Source of the DNA: Rahnella aceris
GTDB lineage: Bacteria; Pseudomonadota; Gammaproteobacteria; Enterobacterales; Enterobacteriaceae
DNA length: 64,000 nucleotides
Reading direction: 5' to 3'
NCBI RefSeq assembly: GCF_011684115.1
Contig: NZ_JAADJV010000001.1
Span: 2,108,001 to 2,172,000 of the forward strand
Below the pieces are notes generated by a model that worked only from the letters and a program-made list of their open reading frames with translations, ran no database searches and was not told the origin of the DNA. This document shows, piece by piece, positions 30,958 to 41,691 of the stretch (positions are counted from its first letter, which is position 1; each line of letters starts with the position of its first letter). The translations under genes and the position numbers were made by a program.

Positions 30958-31392
30958 ATGTTGGCAAAACTGAACTCCGCTTTTACCCGTGCTGTTGATC
31001 ATCAGAACTTTGGTAAACTTTTGTTGCGTCTGACTTTTGGTATTTTAGTTTTATTCCATGGTGTAGCAAAAATGGAAAATGGCGTGGGCTGGATTGCACA
31101 GATGTTACAGGCTGATGGCCTGCCGGGCTTTATTGCTTACGGTGCGTACATCGGTGAAGTGATTGCGCCGGTTCTGATTATTCTGGGCATCTTGACCCGC
31201 CCTGCCGCTCTGGTGCTGGCATTCAACATTTTAGTGGCAGTTTTCCTGGTCGTGGGTGGCAAATTTTTCACCGTTACTGAAGTCGGTGCATGGGGGCTGG
31301 AAGGTGAAGCTCTGTACTTCTTTGGTGGTCTGGTCATCATGTTCCTGGGCAGCGGCCGTTACTCTGTCATGAAGAACGAAGCCCTGCGCTAA
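30958..31392 (+). CDS. DoxX family membrane protein
   Basis: 144 residues from MLAKLNSAFTRAVDH. Four hydrophobic segments (about 22-42, 58-76, 80-98, 110-130) and the DoxX hallmark GKLLLRLTFGILVLFHGVAK, then GAYIGEVIAPVLIILGILTRPAALVLAF. Homologues such as E. coli YphA are of unclear function; some relatives partner with oxidoreductases under thiol stress. Start set at 30958 because AAGGA lies 9 bases upstream; an in-frame extension of 25 codons is not conserved. Monocistronic, with terminators on both sides. Confidence 0.88.
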   Translation: MLAKLNSAFTRAVDHQNFGKLLLRLTFGILVLFHGVAKMENGVGWIAQMLQADGLPGFIAYGAYIGEVIAPVLIILGILTRPAALVLAFNILVAVFLVVGGKFFTVTEVGAWGLEGEALYFFGGLVIMFLGSGRYSVMKNEALR

Positions 31393-31433
31393 AATCCGGT
31401 TTTAGTATTGCGTTTTTAATTCTTTGTCTGTCG

Positions 31434-31461
31434 CGGTCAGCCTCCTTGCTGACCGTTTTTT
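31434..31461 (+). terminator. terminator after the DoxX gene
   Basis: Perfect 8-bp stem CGGTCAGC / GCTGACCG, 6-base loop, six T. Confidence 0.93.
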
Positions 31462-31656
31462 GGCTTTCATCTGCTCTCCCTCACTCCTCCAGACTTTTTG
31501 AACCTGTATTTCACTTCGCTTGTTACAGTTCGTTAACATCATTGAAGTGAATGATAATTAGGCGCATAATTATTAAGCCAATTGATTGTTACTTATGCTC
31601 TGCCTTGTTTCTTTGTGTCATTCCAGAGCGAATCTGACCTCTTTCTTCGGTATTTT

Positions 31657-32895
31657 ATGACTTCGGCCTCTGAACCTGAAATCGCCCCAGATCCCATTAA
31701 CTGGAAACGTAATCTGTTTGTCGCCTGGATCGGTTGCTTCCTGACCGGTGCCGCATTCAGTCTGATCATGCCCTTCCTGCCCCTTTACGTGGAAACCCTC
31801 GGCGTAACCGGTCATGAATCCCTGAATATGTGGTCGGGTCTGGTTTTCAGTATCACCTTCTTGTTTTCCGCCATCGCCTCCCCCTTCTGGGGCGGACTCG
31901 CGGACCGTAAAGGCCGCAAAATCATGCTGCTGCGATCCGCACTCGGCATGTCCATCGTCATGGTATTAATGGGCTTCGCGCAGAATATCTGGCAGTTCCT
32001 GATTCTTCGCGCGTTACTTGGCTTGCTGGGCGGATTTGTTCCCAATGCTAACGCGCTGATTGCCACACAAATCCCACGCAATAAAAGCGGCTGGGCGCTG
32101 GGTACGTTATCAACTGGCGGTGTCAGCGGTGCGCTGCTCGGGCCACTGGTCGGAGGGTTGCTGGCGGACAGCTATGGTTTGCGTCCGGTGTTCTTTATCA
32201 CCGCGTCGGTGCTGTTTTTGTGTTTCATCATGACGCTTTATTTTATCCGTGAGCAGTTTGTCCCGGTGAGCAAAAAAGACATGCTGAACCGTAAGCAGGT
32301 CTTTGCCTCGCTGAAAAATCCTAAACTGGTGCTGTGTTTGTTTGTCACCACCATGATTATTCAGGTGGCGACGGGTTCGATTGCGCCGATCCTGACGCTT
32401 TACGTACGGGAGCTGGCCGGTAATACACAAAACCTGGCGTTTATCAGCGGCATGATTGCTTCGGTACCTGGCGTGGCCGCGCTGATGAGTGCACCGCGTT
32501 TAGGCAAACTCGGCGACCGGATTGGCCCCGAGCGGATCCTGGTGGCGATGATGGCGTTATCTGTGTTGTTGCTGATCCCGATGGCCCTGGTACAAACACC
32601 CCTGCAACTGGGTATTTTGCGTTTTCTGCTGGGTGCCTGCGATGGCGCATTGCTGCCGGCCGTTCAGACCCTGCTCATCTATAACTGCACTAATCAGGTA
32701 GCAGGACGGGTATTCAGCTACAACCAGTCGTTCCGTGATGTCGGCAATGTCACCGGTCCGTTACTGGGTGCGGCGGTCTCAGCCAGTTACGGCTTCCGGA
32801 CGGTATTTTTTGTTACGGCGATGGTGGTGTTATTCAACGCGGGATATTCGTACTGGTGTCTGCAACGCCGGCCTCATCAGGCCATGATTGACTAA
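31657..32895 (+). CDS. mdtG: multidrug efflux MFS transporter MdtG
   Basis: Proton antiporter of the DHA1 group; in E. coli it gives low-level fosfomycin and deoxycholate resistance and belongs to the MarA/SoxS/Rob regulon. 412 residues from [13 protein letters not shown], 12 hydrophobic segments. Motif A is [19 protein letters not shown] after TM2; motif C-like sequence in [48 protein letters not shown] is near-identical to E. coli. The chosen start lacks a strong ribosome binding site; the frame is open 25 codons further up, so the true start is less certain. Confidence 0.94.
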   Translation: MTSASEPEIAPDPINWKRNLFVAWIGCFLTGAAFSLIMPFLPLYVETLGVTGHESLNMWSGLVFSITFLFSAIASPFWGGLADRKGRKIMLLRSALGMSIVMVLMGFAQNIWQFLILRALLGLLGGFVPNANALIATQIPRNKSGWALGTLSTGGVSGALLGPLVGGLLADSYGLRPVFFITASVLFLCFIMTLYFIREQFVPVSKKDMLNRKQVFASLKNPKLVLCLFVTTMIIQVATGSIAPILTLYVRELAGNTQNLAFISGMIASVPGVAALMSAPRLGKLGDRIGPERILVAMMALSVLLLIPMALVQTPLQLGILRFLLGACDGALLPAVQTLLIYNCTNQVAGRVFSYNQSFRDVGNVTGPLLGAAVSASYGFRTVFFVTAMVVLFNAGYSYWCLQRRPHQAMID

Positions 32896-32920
32896 ATTCC
32901 AGCCGACGAAGCAGCGAGGC

Positions 32921-33277
32921 TTATTGAGATTTTTCTGCCAGCGGCGGCACTGACATGTAATCCGGCACCTCGACGACGGCCAGACGCACTTCGTAATGCT
33001 TGCCTGCCGTTGTAGCCGGAAGTACCGACGTCAGTTTCTGAATAGTTTCAGTCGGGTTATCACTGGCTACGCTGGCACAGAACAGTTGCCCCGGATGGCA
33101 AAAGCCGACCATCATTGGCGGCGGTGGCAGCATGCCCTCGCCGTGGAAGGGTGGCAACCCGTGCGGCTGTTCTATCGGTGATTGGGGATGTGTATTTTCA
33201 GCCGCGGTACTGGCCACGCTGAATAATACGCCAAGGCCACACAGCGGCATGAGCAAAACGCGGGAAAGAGTCTTCAT
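32921..33277 (-). CDS. small exported protein of unknown function
   Basis: 118 residues from MKTLSRVLLMPLCGLG. Clear signal peptide (cleavage after STAA, about residue 24). The mature part begins with a Pro/His-rich stretch (THPQSPIEQPHGLPPFHGEG, then PPPPMM), then a conserved-looking segment FCHPGQLFCASVASDNP with two Cys that may form a disulfide, and a beta-like end YEVRLAVVEVPDYMSVPP. Not recognised. AAGGTG precedes the start; the open frame extends 68 codons further without a signal. Convergent with mdtG, in the same direction as the VOC gene 130 bp upstream. Confidence 0.65.
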   Translation of the reverse strand: MKTLSRVLLMPLCGLGVLFSVASTAAENTHPQSPIEQPHGLPPFHGEGMLPPPPMMVGFCHPGQLFCASVASDNPTETIQKLTSVLPATTAGKHYEVRLAVVEVPDYMSVPPLAEKSQ

Positions 33278-33407
33278 AACATTCACCTTATCTTGAGAAG
33301 TCTGAATCACTTTATGCCTCAAACGCTGCCCGTGTAGCCGGTTTGCTAAACTTTTACCCTCTCCCCTCACAGCCTTTGCAAAGCTGAAATTCCGCTGACA
33401 TTCGCGC

Positions 33408-33806
33408 CTATGCCGTCCAGTCCCGCAAAGCCAGCACCACCCGATAACCGTCAATATCCTCGAAGGTTTTACCGCATTCATCCCAGTAGGGATTAAACGA
33501 AGGCACGACGATAAAACCGGCCTGCAGCATCCGTTCGCACTGCGTCAGCCACTGCTGATTATCAGGAATATAGAACACCAGGAGATTATCTTCGGTGGGC
33601 GCACGCCCCACGGAGGAACCGAGATGATGGGTAAACTCGAGATGATAATGATGATGCGGATGCCCGACCAGCACGCCATCAAACCCCTGGTGGTCACTAA
33701 AACTGCCGATGATGTCGAAACCCAGCCCCTGCGAATACATGCGGGCTACCTGCTCAAGATTGTCCGTCGGGCGCGCCACCCGTAATACTGATTGTCGTGA
33801 AACCAT
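33408..33806 (-). CDS. VOC family (glyoxalase/bleomycin resistance-like) protein
   Basis: 132 residues. One vicinal-oxygen-chelate fold: LRVARPTDNLEQVARMYSQG at the N-terminus (first beta-alpha unit), FDGVLVGHPHHHYHLEFTHH with a possible metal ligand Glu after a His run, and a second half with NLLVFYIPDN and the ending FEDIDGYRVVLALRDW. Similar to Bacillus YycE. Substrate unknown. ATG at 33806 chosen with GGGAG upstream; a GTG two codons earlier is possible. Divergent from msyB with 214 bp between. Confidence 0.85.
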   Translation of the reverse strand: MVSRQSVLRVARPTDNLEQVARMYSQGLGFDIIGSFSDHQGFDGVLVGHPHHHYHLEFTHHLGSSVGRAPTEDNLLVFYIPDNQQWLTQCERMLQAGFIVVPSFNPYWDECGKTFEDIDGYRVVLALRDWTA

Positions 33807-34020
33807 GTGCACTCCCGTTTTTTAAACCGCCGCAAAGTCGCCAGCGAGAAATTGAGAATAGCAGAAATAAATCCGACTGATTTAGTCTGAAAACTTGCAT
33901 CCTGTCAGTTATAGACAACAATCATTTAATCAGGTTTTCCCCTGTCAGATGGCCGTTACTTGTTCATTAATAACGCTATTTGCTGCACAACCATTAACAG
34001 TTTCAACTCAGGAGACAACA

Positions 34021-34428
34021 ATGAGCATGTATGCAACGCTTGAAGAAGCTATTGATGCCGCCCGCGAAGAATTCCTTGAAGCCGCGCAGGATAGGATCCA
34101 TGACGACGAAGAGCCAGTTCCGGACCAGTTTAATCTGCAGAAATACATCATGCAGGATGGCGATGTGATGTGGCAGGCGGAATTCCTCAGCGGCGAAGGT
34201 GATTCCATCGATGCGCTGACGTTCCGTAGCGGTGCGGCGGCGCAGGCTATCTTTGACGAGGATTATGATCAGATAGAACTCGAAGAAGAATGGCAGGAAG
34301 AAGCCACGTTGTATGAATGGGATGAAGGTGAATACCAGCATGAACCGCCGCTGGATACTGAAGAAGGTAAAGCGGCAGCTGAAGAATGGGACGATGAAGA
34401 CGAGTATCCGGGTCGTGATATTGATTAA
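34021..34428 (+). CDS. msyB: acidic protein MsyB
   Basis: 135 residues, extremely acidic. Known in E. coli as a multicopy suppressor of secY and secA defects, with no defined mechanism. MYATLEEAIDAAREEFLEAA and the QEEATLYEWDEGEYQHEPPL block match. The last 25 residues are mainly Asp/Glu. A CAGGAGA ribosome binding site precedes 34021. The open frame extends 42 codons upstream without conservation. Ends 6 bp from convergent yceK, the E. coli arrangement. Confidence 0.93.
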   Translation: MSMYATLEEAIDAAREEFLEAAQDRIHDDEEPVPDQFNLQKYIMQDGDVMWQAEFLSGEGDSIDALTFRSGAAAQAIFDEDYDQIELEEEWQEEATLYEWDEGEYQHEPPLDTEEGKAAAEEWDDEDEYPGRDID

Positions 34429-34434
34429 GTTATT

Positions 34435-34680
34435 TTATTCGTAAGGCCCGTGGCGGGCGTCAACCGGCAGCATGAAAGTGTCGACAATCATCGACAGCGG
34501 AACATCGATGACGGTGACATAACGCCACGGACTGTCCCGCAAATCCCACTGCACACCGGGATAATACTGGTTGCCATGCCCCTGTCCCGGCACAGTCCGG
34601 CTGATAATACTGCCGCATCCGGTCAGTACCGTCGCCACTAACGCCAGCACGCATCCGCGAAAAATAACCCGATTAATCAC
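34435..34680 (-). CDS. yceK: YceK family outer-membrane lipoprotein
   Basis: 81 residues. Lipobox VLTGC at about residue 22, then GSIISRTVPGQGHGNQYYPG and a C-terminal DTFMLPVDARHGPYE, nearly identical to E. coli YceK (DUF1375). Function not known. The residue after Cys is Gly, compatible with outer-membrane sorting. The start is a GTG at 34680; another GTG ten codons in would leave a shorter signal, as in E. coli. Convergent with msyB. Confidence 0.88.
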   Translation of the reverse strand: MINRVIFRGCVLALVATVLTGCGSIISRTVPGQGHGNQYYPGVQWDLRDSPWRYVTVIDVPLSMIVDTFMLPVDARHGPYE

Positions 34681-34831
34681 TCACCCAACCTGTCGATTCA
34701 ATTCAAAAGAGGCACATTCAGAAGCGCTGAACAGCGCTGTCAGCTTATCATGCACAGCGCCTGCCTTATGTTAAGGCGAGGTAAAATTCCTGCATGACCT
34801 GCTAAAGAGTAACCCGTCTTTCATCACAAAG

Positions 34832-34867
34832 AAAACGGGCAGTATGTTTTCACATACTGCCCGTTTT
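34832..34867. terminator. terminator after opgH
   Basis: A 16-bp perfect stem AAAACGGGCAGTATGT / ACATACTGCCCGTTTT with a 4-base loop. The long symmetric stem, A-run and T-run suit termination of opgH and possibly of any plus-strand transcript. Confidence 0.92.
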
Positions 34868-34887
34868 TTATTCACTCCATGTCATTT

Positions 34888-37470
34888 TCAGGCGGGTTTA
34901 ACTTCCAGCGTCTGAGTGACAGGGAATGCCTGCGCATTGCGAGGTAATTGCTGGTAGTAAGCACTCCAGGTCTGCTGATCAGGTTGCGTCCACACCGCAG
35001 AGTGTAAACGCGCCATCAGCACAGGATCGCTCAGCAGAATCAGACGATCCGCCTTGCCCAGATCCTTAGGACCGGTTTTCAACGCATGCTCCAGATGGGC
35101 ACGACGGCCGTTTTCTACCGTTTCACGCAACAGGTGACGGGATGTTGCCATCGCCGTTGCCAGTGCGTTGAAGCCCGGATCGAAGACCGCATGCATAAAG
35201 CCATTTTGCAGCTTACGCGAACGGTTCAGCGCCAGGTATTCCTCGGTAGCCACCAGTTCACGCGGAGGATCGTATTCTTCCGGGATCAGGAACAGCTTGG
35301 CCTTCTTACTCTTAATCCCCAGCGTTGCACGGCTCGACAGTACAGAGACGATTGGCGACAGGATCAGGGAGAAGACGATTGGCGCAAGCCACCACAGGAA
35401 ACGCAAGTCCAGCCACGCCATACCGGCAGCCCAGACCGCACCCAGCAACAACTGAGAACCATGACGTTTAAAGGCTTCGCCCCACGGAGTATCGTCGTCA
35501 TCACGCTGCGGTGAGTTCCAGACCACTTCCCAACCCAGGAATGCGCTGACCACGAAGACGGTGTGGAACAACATACGTACCGGCGCCAGTAATACTGAGA
35601 ACAGCATTTCGAGGAACATGGAAATCAGCAGTCGGAATGCACCACCAAACTGTTTCGCCCCCTTCGCCCAAATCAGCACGATACTCAGCAGTTTTGGCAG
35701 GAACAGCAACACCATGGTGGTCGAGAACAAGGCTATCGCCAGTTCAGGACGCCACTGTGGCCACACAGGGAACAGCTGACGGGGTTGCAGGAAATACTGC
35801 GGTTCCATCAGTGTGTGCACGACCTGCAATGCGGTAGACAAAGCCAGGAACGTAAACCATAACGGCGCGGACAGATAAGACATCACGCCGGTCAGGAACA
35901 CCGCACGGTGAACCGGATGCATCCCTTTCACCAGGAACAGGCGGAAGTTCATCAGGTTACCGTGGCACCAGCGACGGTCGCGTTTCAGCTCGTCGAGCAG
36001 GTTCGGTGGCAACTCTTCATAACTGCCCGGCAGATCATAAGCAATCCACACGCCCCAGCCCGCACGACGCATCAATGCCGCTTCCACAAAGTCATGAGAC
36101 ATGATGGAACCGGCGAAGGAGCCTTCACCGGGCAATGGTGCAAGCGCACAATGCTCAATGAACGGTTTCACACGGATAATGGCGTTATGGCCCCAGTAGT
36201 GGGATTCGCCCAACTGCCAGAAATGCAGACCGGCGGTAAACAACGGACCGTAAACACGGGTCGCAAACTGCTGGCAACGTGCATACAGCGTATCCATGCC
36301 TGACGCTTTTGGCGCAGACTGGATAATACCGGCGTTCGGGTTGGCATCCATCAGACGGGCCAGGCCGGTCAGACATTCGCCACTCATGACGCTGTCAGCA
36401 TCGAGAATAACCATATAGGCATATTCCCCGCCCCAGCGACGGCACCAGTCATCAATGTTACCGCTTTTACGTTTCACACGACGACGACGACGGCGATAGA
36501 AAATACGTCCGTGACCTTCAACGTCGCGGCACACTTCCATCCAGGCTTTTTGTTCCGCTACGCAGATATCCGGATCGTAACTGTCGCTCAGCACGTAGAT
36601 ATCAAACTGATCCAAATCACCCGTCGCTTTAACAGATTCATACGTTGCACGCAGACCCGCGAAAACGCGCTCCACGTCTTCGTTACAAATCGGCATGATC
36701 AACGCGGTACGGTTGTTCGGATTCAGCGGCTCATTACCTTTCGTCGAGGCGGTAATGCTGTATTTGTCCCGACCGATGAGCAATTGTAAAAAGCCCATCA
36801 ATGCCGTCCAGAAACCGGCCGACACCCAACAGAACAGAATGGCGAACAGCACCAGGATCCCGGTCTGTAAGACGTAAGGCAGCAGTTGCAGAACCGACTG
36901 TTGCCAGTCCTGATTGAGCATATCGCTTGGGTCGATGAGCGCCCAGCCCTGATACGGCAGAATGGTTTTCATGTACCAGGTCGCGATCGCCGTCTGCACC
37001 AGCATCAGAACCAGCAGGATATAGCGACGCACGGAACCGGCGTGACGCCAGCGCTTTTCTGACTCGGGCATATCTGATGTGGTGTGACGCGAAACCGCGC
37101 TGCGCCCCATCATATTGTCCCAGAAACGCCCGACCGGGTTGGTGCGCCAGACATCAGGGAACATGCTAGAACGTTTAACCGGTGGCATGGCGCTGGCAAT
37201 CGTACGCCCTTCGTTATCGACTTCGTCTAACGAGCCCTTTTCAAGGGCATCAGGCCAGCTTGCGCCGACGCGGGCTTTCACTGACACCAATGGCGCATCA
37301 GGATCGGCCGCATCAGCTGTGGTCGAGGCATCACCGCCTAAACGGTGATGTACGGTAGCAAAAGCCTGCCCCGGCTCAGCGGGAAGCTGCTGAGAGAGCG
37401 CCGCTTTCTGTTCATCAGTAAGCGGCAAAGCTTCTACATAATCTTGAGTAGAGTGCATTGACTTATTCAT
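34888..37470 (-). CDS. opgH: osmoregulated periplasmic glucan glucosyltransferase
   Basis: Inner-membrane GT2 enzyme that polymerises UDP-glucose into the beta-glucan backbone and, in E. coli, also slows FtsZ assembly in rich medium. 860 residues from [16 protein letters not shown] (847 in E. coli). About eight membrane segments (two around 140-230, the rest after 510). GT-A motifs: [27 protein letters not shown] [11 protein letters not shown], and the [11 protein letters not shown] signature (Q/RxxRW). An [17 protein letters not shown] basic run precedes the catalytic Asp. Its start overlaps the opgG stop by 8 bp, so translation is coupled. The Met ten codons earlier is unlikely. Confidence 0.98.
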   Translation of the reverse strand: MNKSMHSTQDYVEALPLTDEQKAALSQQLPAEPGQAFATVHHRLGGDASTTADAADPDAPLVSVKARVGASWPDALEKGSLDEVDNEGRTIASAMPPVKRSSMFPDVWRTNPVGRFWDNMMGRSAVSRHTTSDMPESEKRWRHAGSVRRYILLVLMLVQTAIATWYMKTILPYQGWALIDPSDMLNQDWQQSVLQLLPYVLQTGILVLFAILFCWVSAGFWTALMGFLQLLIGRDKYSITASTKGNEPLNPNNRTALIMPICNEDVERVFAGLRATYESVKATGDLDQFDIYVLSDSYDPDICVAEQKAWMEVCRDVEGHGRIFYRRRRRRVKRKSGNIDDWCRRWGGEYAYMVILDADSVMSGECLTGLARLMDANPNAGIIQSAPKASGMDTLYARCQQFATRVYGPLFTAGLHFWQLGESHYWGHNAIIRVKPFIEHCALAPLPGEGSFAGSIMSHDFVEAALMRRAGWGVWIAYDLPGSYEELPPNLLDELKRDRRWCHGNLMNFRLFLVKGMHPVHRAVFLTGVMSYLSAPLWFTFLALSTALQVVHTLMEPQYFLQPRQLFPVWPQWRPELAIALFSTTMVLLFLPKLLSIVLIWAKGAKQFGGAFRLLISMFLEMLFSVLLAPVRMLFHTVFVVSAFLGWEVVWNSPQRDDDDTPWGEAFKRHGSQLLLGAVWAAGMAWLDLRFLWWLAPIVFSLILSPIVSVLSSRATLGIKSKKAKLFLIPEEYDPPRELVATEEYLALNRSRKLQNGFMHAVFDPGFNALATAMATSRHLLRETVENGRRAHLEHALKTGPKDLGKADRLILLSDPVLMARLHSAVWTQPDQQTWSAYYQQLPRNAQAFPVTQTLEVKPA

Positions 37471-38998
37471 TTGCAGGCAGCTGATAGCTCCAGGTTTCAC
37501 TCAGAGTTTTGTCGCCATTGGCCAGAGAAGCGCGCATTTCGATCGCCTTCTTAGGATCCTTCACTTTCAGGCGCAGCGTCAGACGCCAGCCCTTCGTTAC
37601 AGGATTATAGCGTACGGAGTTTTCAACCAGATCACCGTTGTCGCCCACGCTGACCTGAGACACGACTGGCGTGTCGCTCTTCAGCGCTTTCAGGTTTGGA
37701 CCGACGAAGTCGACGAGGAAAGCAACGCTGCCATCTGGCTCACGGATCAGATTCGACTGTTTCACATCCCCGGTAGAGCGCATGGTGCGTTCAACCCACG
37801 CCAGATCAGGAGAATGCAATTTCTCTTCTTCACGGGTGAAATGTAAACGATAGTTCAGGCTGAGCGGTTTGCCTGCATCGGGTAACTGATCAGGGGTCCA
37901 GAAGGCGACGATATTATCGTTGGTTTCATCCGCCGTCGGGATTTCCACCAGTTCAACTTTCCCTTTACCCCAGTCACCTTTGGTCTCAACCCAACCGCTT
38001 GGACGCAGGTCATAACGATCGTCCAGGTCTTCGAAGTTAGAGAAACTGCGACCACGTTGCAGCAGCCCGAAGCCTTTCGGGTTCTCCATCGAGAACTGGC
38101 TGACGGCAAGGTGTTTCGGATTGTTCAGCGGACGCCAGATCCATTCACCGTTACCGGCGTGAATAGACAGTCCGTTGGAATCATGCAGCGCCGGACGGTA
38201 GTTCAGCACCGGCGAAGGCTGGTTTGCGCCAAACAGGAACATGCTGGTTAACGGAGCCACACCCAGTTTGCCGACTTTATCGCGCAGATAAACCTGAGAC
38301 TGCACATCGACAGTGGCTTCTTTACCCGGATAAACGTCCAGACGATAAGCACCGGTCGCACGCGGGGAATCCAGCAAGGCGTAAATGACTAAATGCTTTT
38401 CATCCGGGTTAGGACGTTCGATCCAGAACTCACGAAAACGTGGGAACTCTTCGCCGGAAGCCAGCGCGGTGTCGATCGCCAGACCACGGGCAGACAAGCC
38501 ATAAACCTGGCCTTTACCGATGACACGGAAGTAGCTGGCACCCAGCACACTCATAATCTCATCATCTTTGTCGGCTTTATTGATGGGATAAAGCACTTTG
38601 AAGCCGGCAAAACCGAGGTTTTTCACTGAGTCAGCGTCATGCTTGACGTTGCCAAAGTTGAAGTAGTCCGGGCTGTATTTGATTTCTTTGACTGAATCAG
38701 CCGTTACTTCGTTGATTTTCACCGGAGTGTCGAAGTACATACCCTGATGGTAAAACTCAAGCTTGAAAGGCGTATTCAGGTTTTTCCAGTACGCTTTGTC
38801 ATGATTGAATTGAATTTGTTGGTAGTCTGCGAATTTGAGATCGCGGAACTGAGACGGAAGATTGCTTTTCGGCGCTTCGTAACCTTTATCGGCTAACGCC
38901 TTCGCTTGTTTGGCAACATCATCTATAGAAAAAGCCCAGGCAGATGAGGTGAACATGGTCATCAACACTGCGGCACTTAGCAAACGGACTTTGATCAT
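37463..38998 (-). CDS. opgG: periplasmic glucan biosynthesis protein OpgG
   Basis: Periplasmic protein needed to release and branch (beta-1,6) the glucan chain made by OpgH; recent family work assigns glycoside hydrolase activity. 511 residues, exactly the E. coli length, with a signal peptide ([19 protein letters not shown], cleavage after AWA). [19 protein letters not shown] and [20 protein letters not shown] begin the mature protein; [20 protein letters not shown] and [11 protein letters not shown] are conserved. The ATG at 38998 follows AGGG; the open frame continues 11 codons. opgG-opgH form one transcript, divergent from opgC. Confidence 0.98.
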   Translation of the reverse strand: MIKVRLLSAAVLMTMFTSSAWAFSIDDVAKQAKALADKGYEAPKSNLPSQFRDLKFADYQQIQFNHDKAYWKNLNTPFKLEFYHQGMYFDTPVKINEVTADSVKEIKYSPDYFNFGNVKHDADSVKNLGFAGFKVLYPINKADKDDEIMSVLGASYFRVIGKGQVYGLSARGLAIDTALASGEEFPRFREFWIERPNPDEKHLVIYALLDSPRATGAYRLDVYPGKEATVDVQSQVYLRDKVGKLGVAPLTSMFLFGANQPSPVLNYRPALHDSNGLSIHAGNGEWIWRPLNNPKHLAVSQFSMENPKGFGLLQRGRSFSNFEDLDDRYDLRPSGWVETKGDWGKGKVELVEIPTADETNDNIVAFWTPDQLPDAGKPLSLNYRLHFTREEEKLHSPDLAWVERTMRSTGDVKQSNLIREPDGSVAFLVDFVGPNLKALKSDTPVVSQVSVGDNGDLVENSVRYNPVTKGWRLTLRLKVKDPKKAIEMRASLANGDKTLSETWSYQLPANE

Positions 38999-39330
38999 AC
39001 GTGACCCTATGGAAAAATTTTTATCCGACACCTTGTCTCCTTTACGCGCGCTTCATTCATTTACTGTAACTATTTTAAGGGAAGTGTCAGGTTTCCGACA
39101 ACTTGAGCAGTCGATGGTTCATCCATTGATGAACCGTTTAAGCGCAACAGGGTACAAGGATATCAATTCGATGAAACTCCGGCTATGGAAACTTGTCCTA
39201 TAACAAAGCATGTTTTAAGGTTAGAAACTAAACTAATGTCAACGATGGTCATTTTTGCTTACGTGCAAAATTAGCCTTAAAGACAAATTACGCTCTAAAA
39301 TTAGGATGAGCTACTTACAACGGATACGTA
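38999..39330. promoter_or_regulatory. opgG-opgC divergent promoter region
   Basis: 332 bp between divergent glucan genes; it must carry both promoters. The central part is AT-rich. I see no convincing gene and no clear operator. Open frames in this stretch are overlaps of the opgG start. Confidence 0.5.
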
Positions 39331-40515
39331 ATGACACAGCCAAAACCACAACGTGAGTTTTTCTTAGACTCCATCCGCGCATATTTGATGCTGCTGGGTA
39401 TTCCTTTCCATATATCATTGATTTACTCCAGTCATATCTGGGCGGTAAACAGTGCAATACCCTCTGACGGCCTGACAATATTTAATGATGTTATTCACGC
39501 CTTCCGTATGCAGGTGTTCTTTGTTATCTCGGGCTATTTTTCTTATATGCTGTATGAGCGCTATGACCCGCAGCAGTGGCTGAAGGTGCGTCTGGAGCGG
39601 GTTGCCATCCCGCTGGCGGCGGCCTTCCCGCTGATCACGATTCCGCAGCTCTATTTCCTGATGAAATTCACCAGCAAGTTTTCTGACTGGAATAATATGG
39701 ATTTTTATCAGAGAATTAATGTGACTGTATGGGAACTGGTCTCGCATTTATGGTTCCTGTTAACCCTGGTTATTCTCACCAGCATTTGCTTTTACCTCTT
39801 CAAATTTATTAAAGAAATTAAGAATAGTCGTATTCAAATAATAAAAAGCCGTACAAATAGCTTAGGAAAAATCTCAATTATATTTCTTTTTATCGGTTTA
39901 ATTTACGCGGCATTTAACAGAAGCCTGTATCTTTTTGCACCAAATTTACTTTCCAACGGCGCGTTTAATTTCATCGTCATGCAAACGTTGTTTTATCTGC
40001 CGTTTTTCATCCTGGGTGCACTTGCTTATAAATTCTCCTGGCTGAAAGAACTGTTTCTGAAACCGTCCGCGACTGCCGGGGTAGTCAGCATTTTCCTGTT
40101 CGCCGCTTACATGTTCAATCAACATGTCAATACGCCACAGCTGTACTCAATGGAAATCGATGCCATCATCACTACCCTGCTCGGGTTCCTGATGGTCAAT
40201 GTGGTGTTTTCATTCAGCCATTATTTACTGAATTTTCAGGCGCCATGGATCACCTATCTGGTGAACTCATCCTTGTTTATCTATCTGATCCACCATCCTT
40301 TAACGCTGATTTACGGTGCGTTCATTACACCGAAAATTCACAGCGACTGGCTGGGATTCTGGCTGGGGCTGGTGTTTGTATTCGGTATCGCCTTTTTGCT
40401 GTATGAAGTGCATAAGCGCATCCCGATCCTGCGGTTCCTGTTCTCTGGCAAACCCCAGCATCCGGCTAAAAAGAATTCAACCGACGCGAATCCGCCGCAA
40501 AATCAGGCTTCCTGA
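39331..40515 (+). CDS. opgC: glucan succinyltransferase OpgC
   Basis: Inner-membrane acyltransferase-3 family protein that succinylates periplasmic glucans. 394 residues, about ten hydrophobic segments. FFLDSIRAYLMLLGIPFHIS carries the conserved His of the acyltransferase-3 fold, FRMQVFFVISGYFSYML its second motif. FNFIVMQTLFYLPFFILGAL and SLFIYLIHHPLTLIYGAFITP are nearly identical to E. coli MdoC. The C-terminal tail is polar and Lys/Pro-rich. Divergent from opgGH, the usual arrangement. Confidence 0.96.
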   Translation: MTQPKPQREFFLDSIRAYLMLLGIPFHISLIYSSHIWAVNSAIPSDGLTIFNDVIHAFRMQVFFVISGYFSYMLYERYDPQQWLKVRLERVAIPLAAAFPLITIPQLYFLMKFTSKFSDWNNMDFYQRINVTVWELVSHLWFLLTLVILTSICFYLFKFIKEIKNSRIQIIKSRTNSLGKISIIFLFIGLIYAAFNRSLYLFAPNLLSNGAFNFIVMQTLFYLPFFILGALAYKFSWLKELFLKPSATAGVVSIFLFAAYMFNQHVNTPQLYSMEIDAIITTLLGFLMVNVVFSFSHYLLNFQAPWITYLVNSSLFIYLIHHPLTLIYGAFITPKIHSDWLGFWLGLVFVFGIAFLLYEVHKRIPILRFLFSGKPQHPAKKNSTDANPPQNQAS

Positions 40516-40552
40516 TACGCGGACATTGACCCCATACAAAGTCAGCGACATG

Positions 40553-40584
40553 AAAAAGGCGACCTCCGGAGTCGCCTTTTTGTT
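40553..40584. terminator. terminator between opgC and the HlyD-type gene
   Basis: Perfect 11-bp stem AAAAAGGCGAC / GTCGCCTTTTT with a 7-base loop. Convergent genes on both sides, so it is usable in both directions. Confidence 0.93.
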
Positions 40585-40598
40585 TCAAAATTTGTTAT

Positions 40599-41633
40599 TC
40601 AGCGCGATGTGATATCAATTGTCGGGATCACAGACATCCCGACTTTCAGACGCTTCGCATCGGGCTGATTACTGTCGAGCACAATTTTAACCGCCAGACG
40701 CTGTACAACTTTAGTGTAATTGCCGGTCGCATTGTCCGGCGAAATAGGCGAAAACGTCACGCCGGTGGCAGGCGAAATGCTGTCCACCTTCCCTTTGAGG
40801 GTCACACCCGGCAACGCATCCACCTTAATCTCAACCGGCTGATGCGGCTGCACATCACCCAGTTGTGTCTCAAGGTAGTTCGCCACAATGTAAGCGTTTT
40901 TCAGCGGCACCACGGCCAGAACGCGTGCTCCTGCAGCCACATATCCGCCGATACGCAACGAGCGCTGCCCGACCACGCCATCCACCGGCGCCGTAATTTC
41001 GGTATAAGAAAGATTCAGCTTCGCCTGTGCCAGCGCCGTTGCGGCTGAATCGATTGCAGCTTTCGCTTCTGCCTGTTCCGCTTTCAGCACATCAACCTGC
41101 TTTTCAGCGCCAAGTGCTGCGGCCATATCACTCTGCTGCGCAGCCAGTTTTGAACGTAAATTGGCATCAGACTCATCACGTGCATCGGCCGTGCCGGAGC
41201 CATTTTGCAGCAGGCGTTTATAACGGTCAGCACTCTGACGCGCATAAGCAATACTGGCCGCATCAGCATTAACCAGTGCCCGGGCCTGCAAGATAGTCTG
41301 TTGTTGTTTCGCCAGTTGCGCGGTCAGGCTGAGCATCTGCGCATTAGCGGTTTCCAGATTTGCTTCTGCCGTCAGTACCGCATTGCGGTAATCACGATCG
41401 TCGATTCGGGCAAGTACATCGCCGGCTTTCACCATCTGGTTATCCTGCACGTAAACATCCGCAATCGTGCCGGAAATCCGCGGCGCGACCAGCGTGGAAT
41501 CTGCAGAAACAAAGGCATCGTCAGTAACGGGTAGAGTGCTCTTGCCGAGTATCCACAAGGCGATGACAACCAGAAATATCACTACCACAGCGGCACACAG
41601 CCAGCTCAGGCGGACAGGTGAGGTTTTTATCAT
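40599..41633 (-). CDS. HlyD/EmrA-type membrane fusion protein
   Basis: 344 residues: one N-terminal membrane anchor (about 9-30), biotinyl-lipoyl halves around a coiled-coil hairpin (about 75-190, for example LTAEANLETANAQMLSLTAQ), then NLSYTEITAPVDGVVGQRSL. DDAFVSADSTLVAPRISGTI at the start of the periplasmic part is the EmrA signature. Adaptor for an MFS exporter. It lies 58 bp after the DHA2-type transporter gene, in reverse order to emrAB. The outer-membrane partner is not in this window; TolC is the obvious candidate. Confidence 0.92.
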   Translation of the reverse strand: MIKTSPVRLSWLCAAVVVIFLVVIALWILGKSTLPVTDDAFVSADSTLVAPRISGTIADVYVQDNQMVKAGDVLARIDDRDYRNAVLTAEANLETANAQMLSLTAQLAKQQQTILQARALVNADAASIAYARQSADRYKRLLQNGSGTADARDESDANLRSKLAAQQSDMAAALGAEKQVDVLKAEQAEAKAAIDSAATALAQAKLNLSYTEITAPVDGVVGQRSLRIGGYVAAGARVLAVVPLKNAYIVANYLETQLGDVQPHQPVEIKVDALPGVTLKGKVDSISPATGVTFSPISPDNATGNYTKVVQRLAVKIVLDSNQPDAKRLKVGMSVIPTIDITSR

Positions 41634-41691
41634 GATGTTGTTCTCTCGTACTTTTCAGAGTGGAATACTACGGTTAATAGTGATGCGATAC

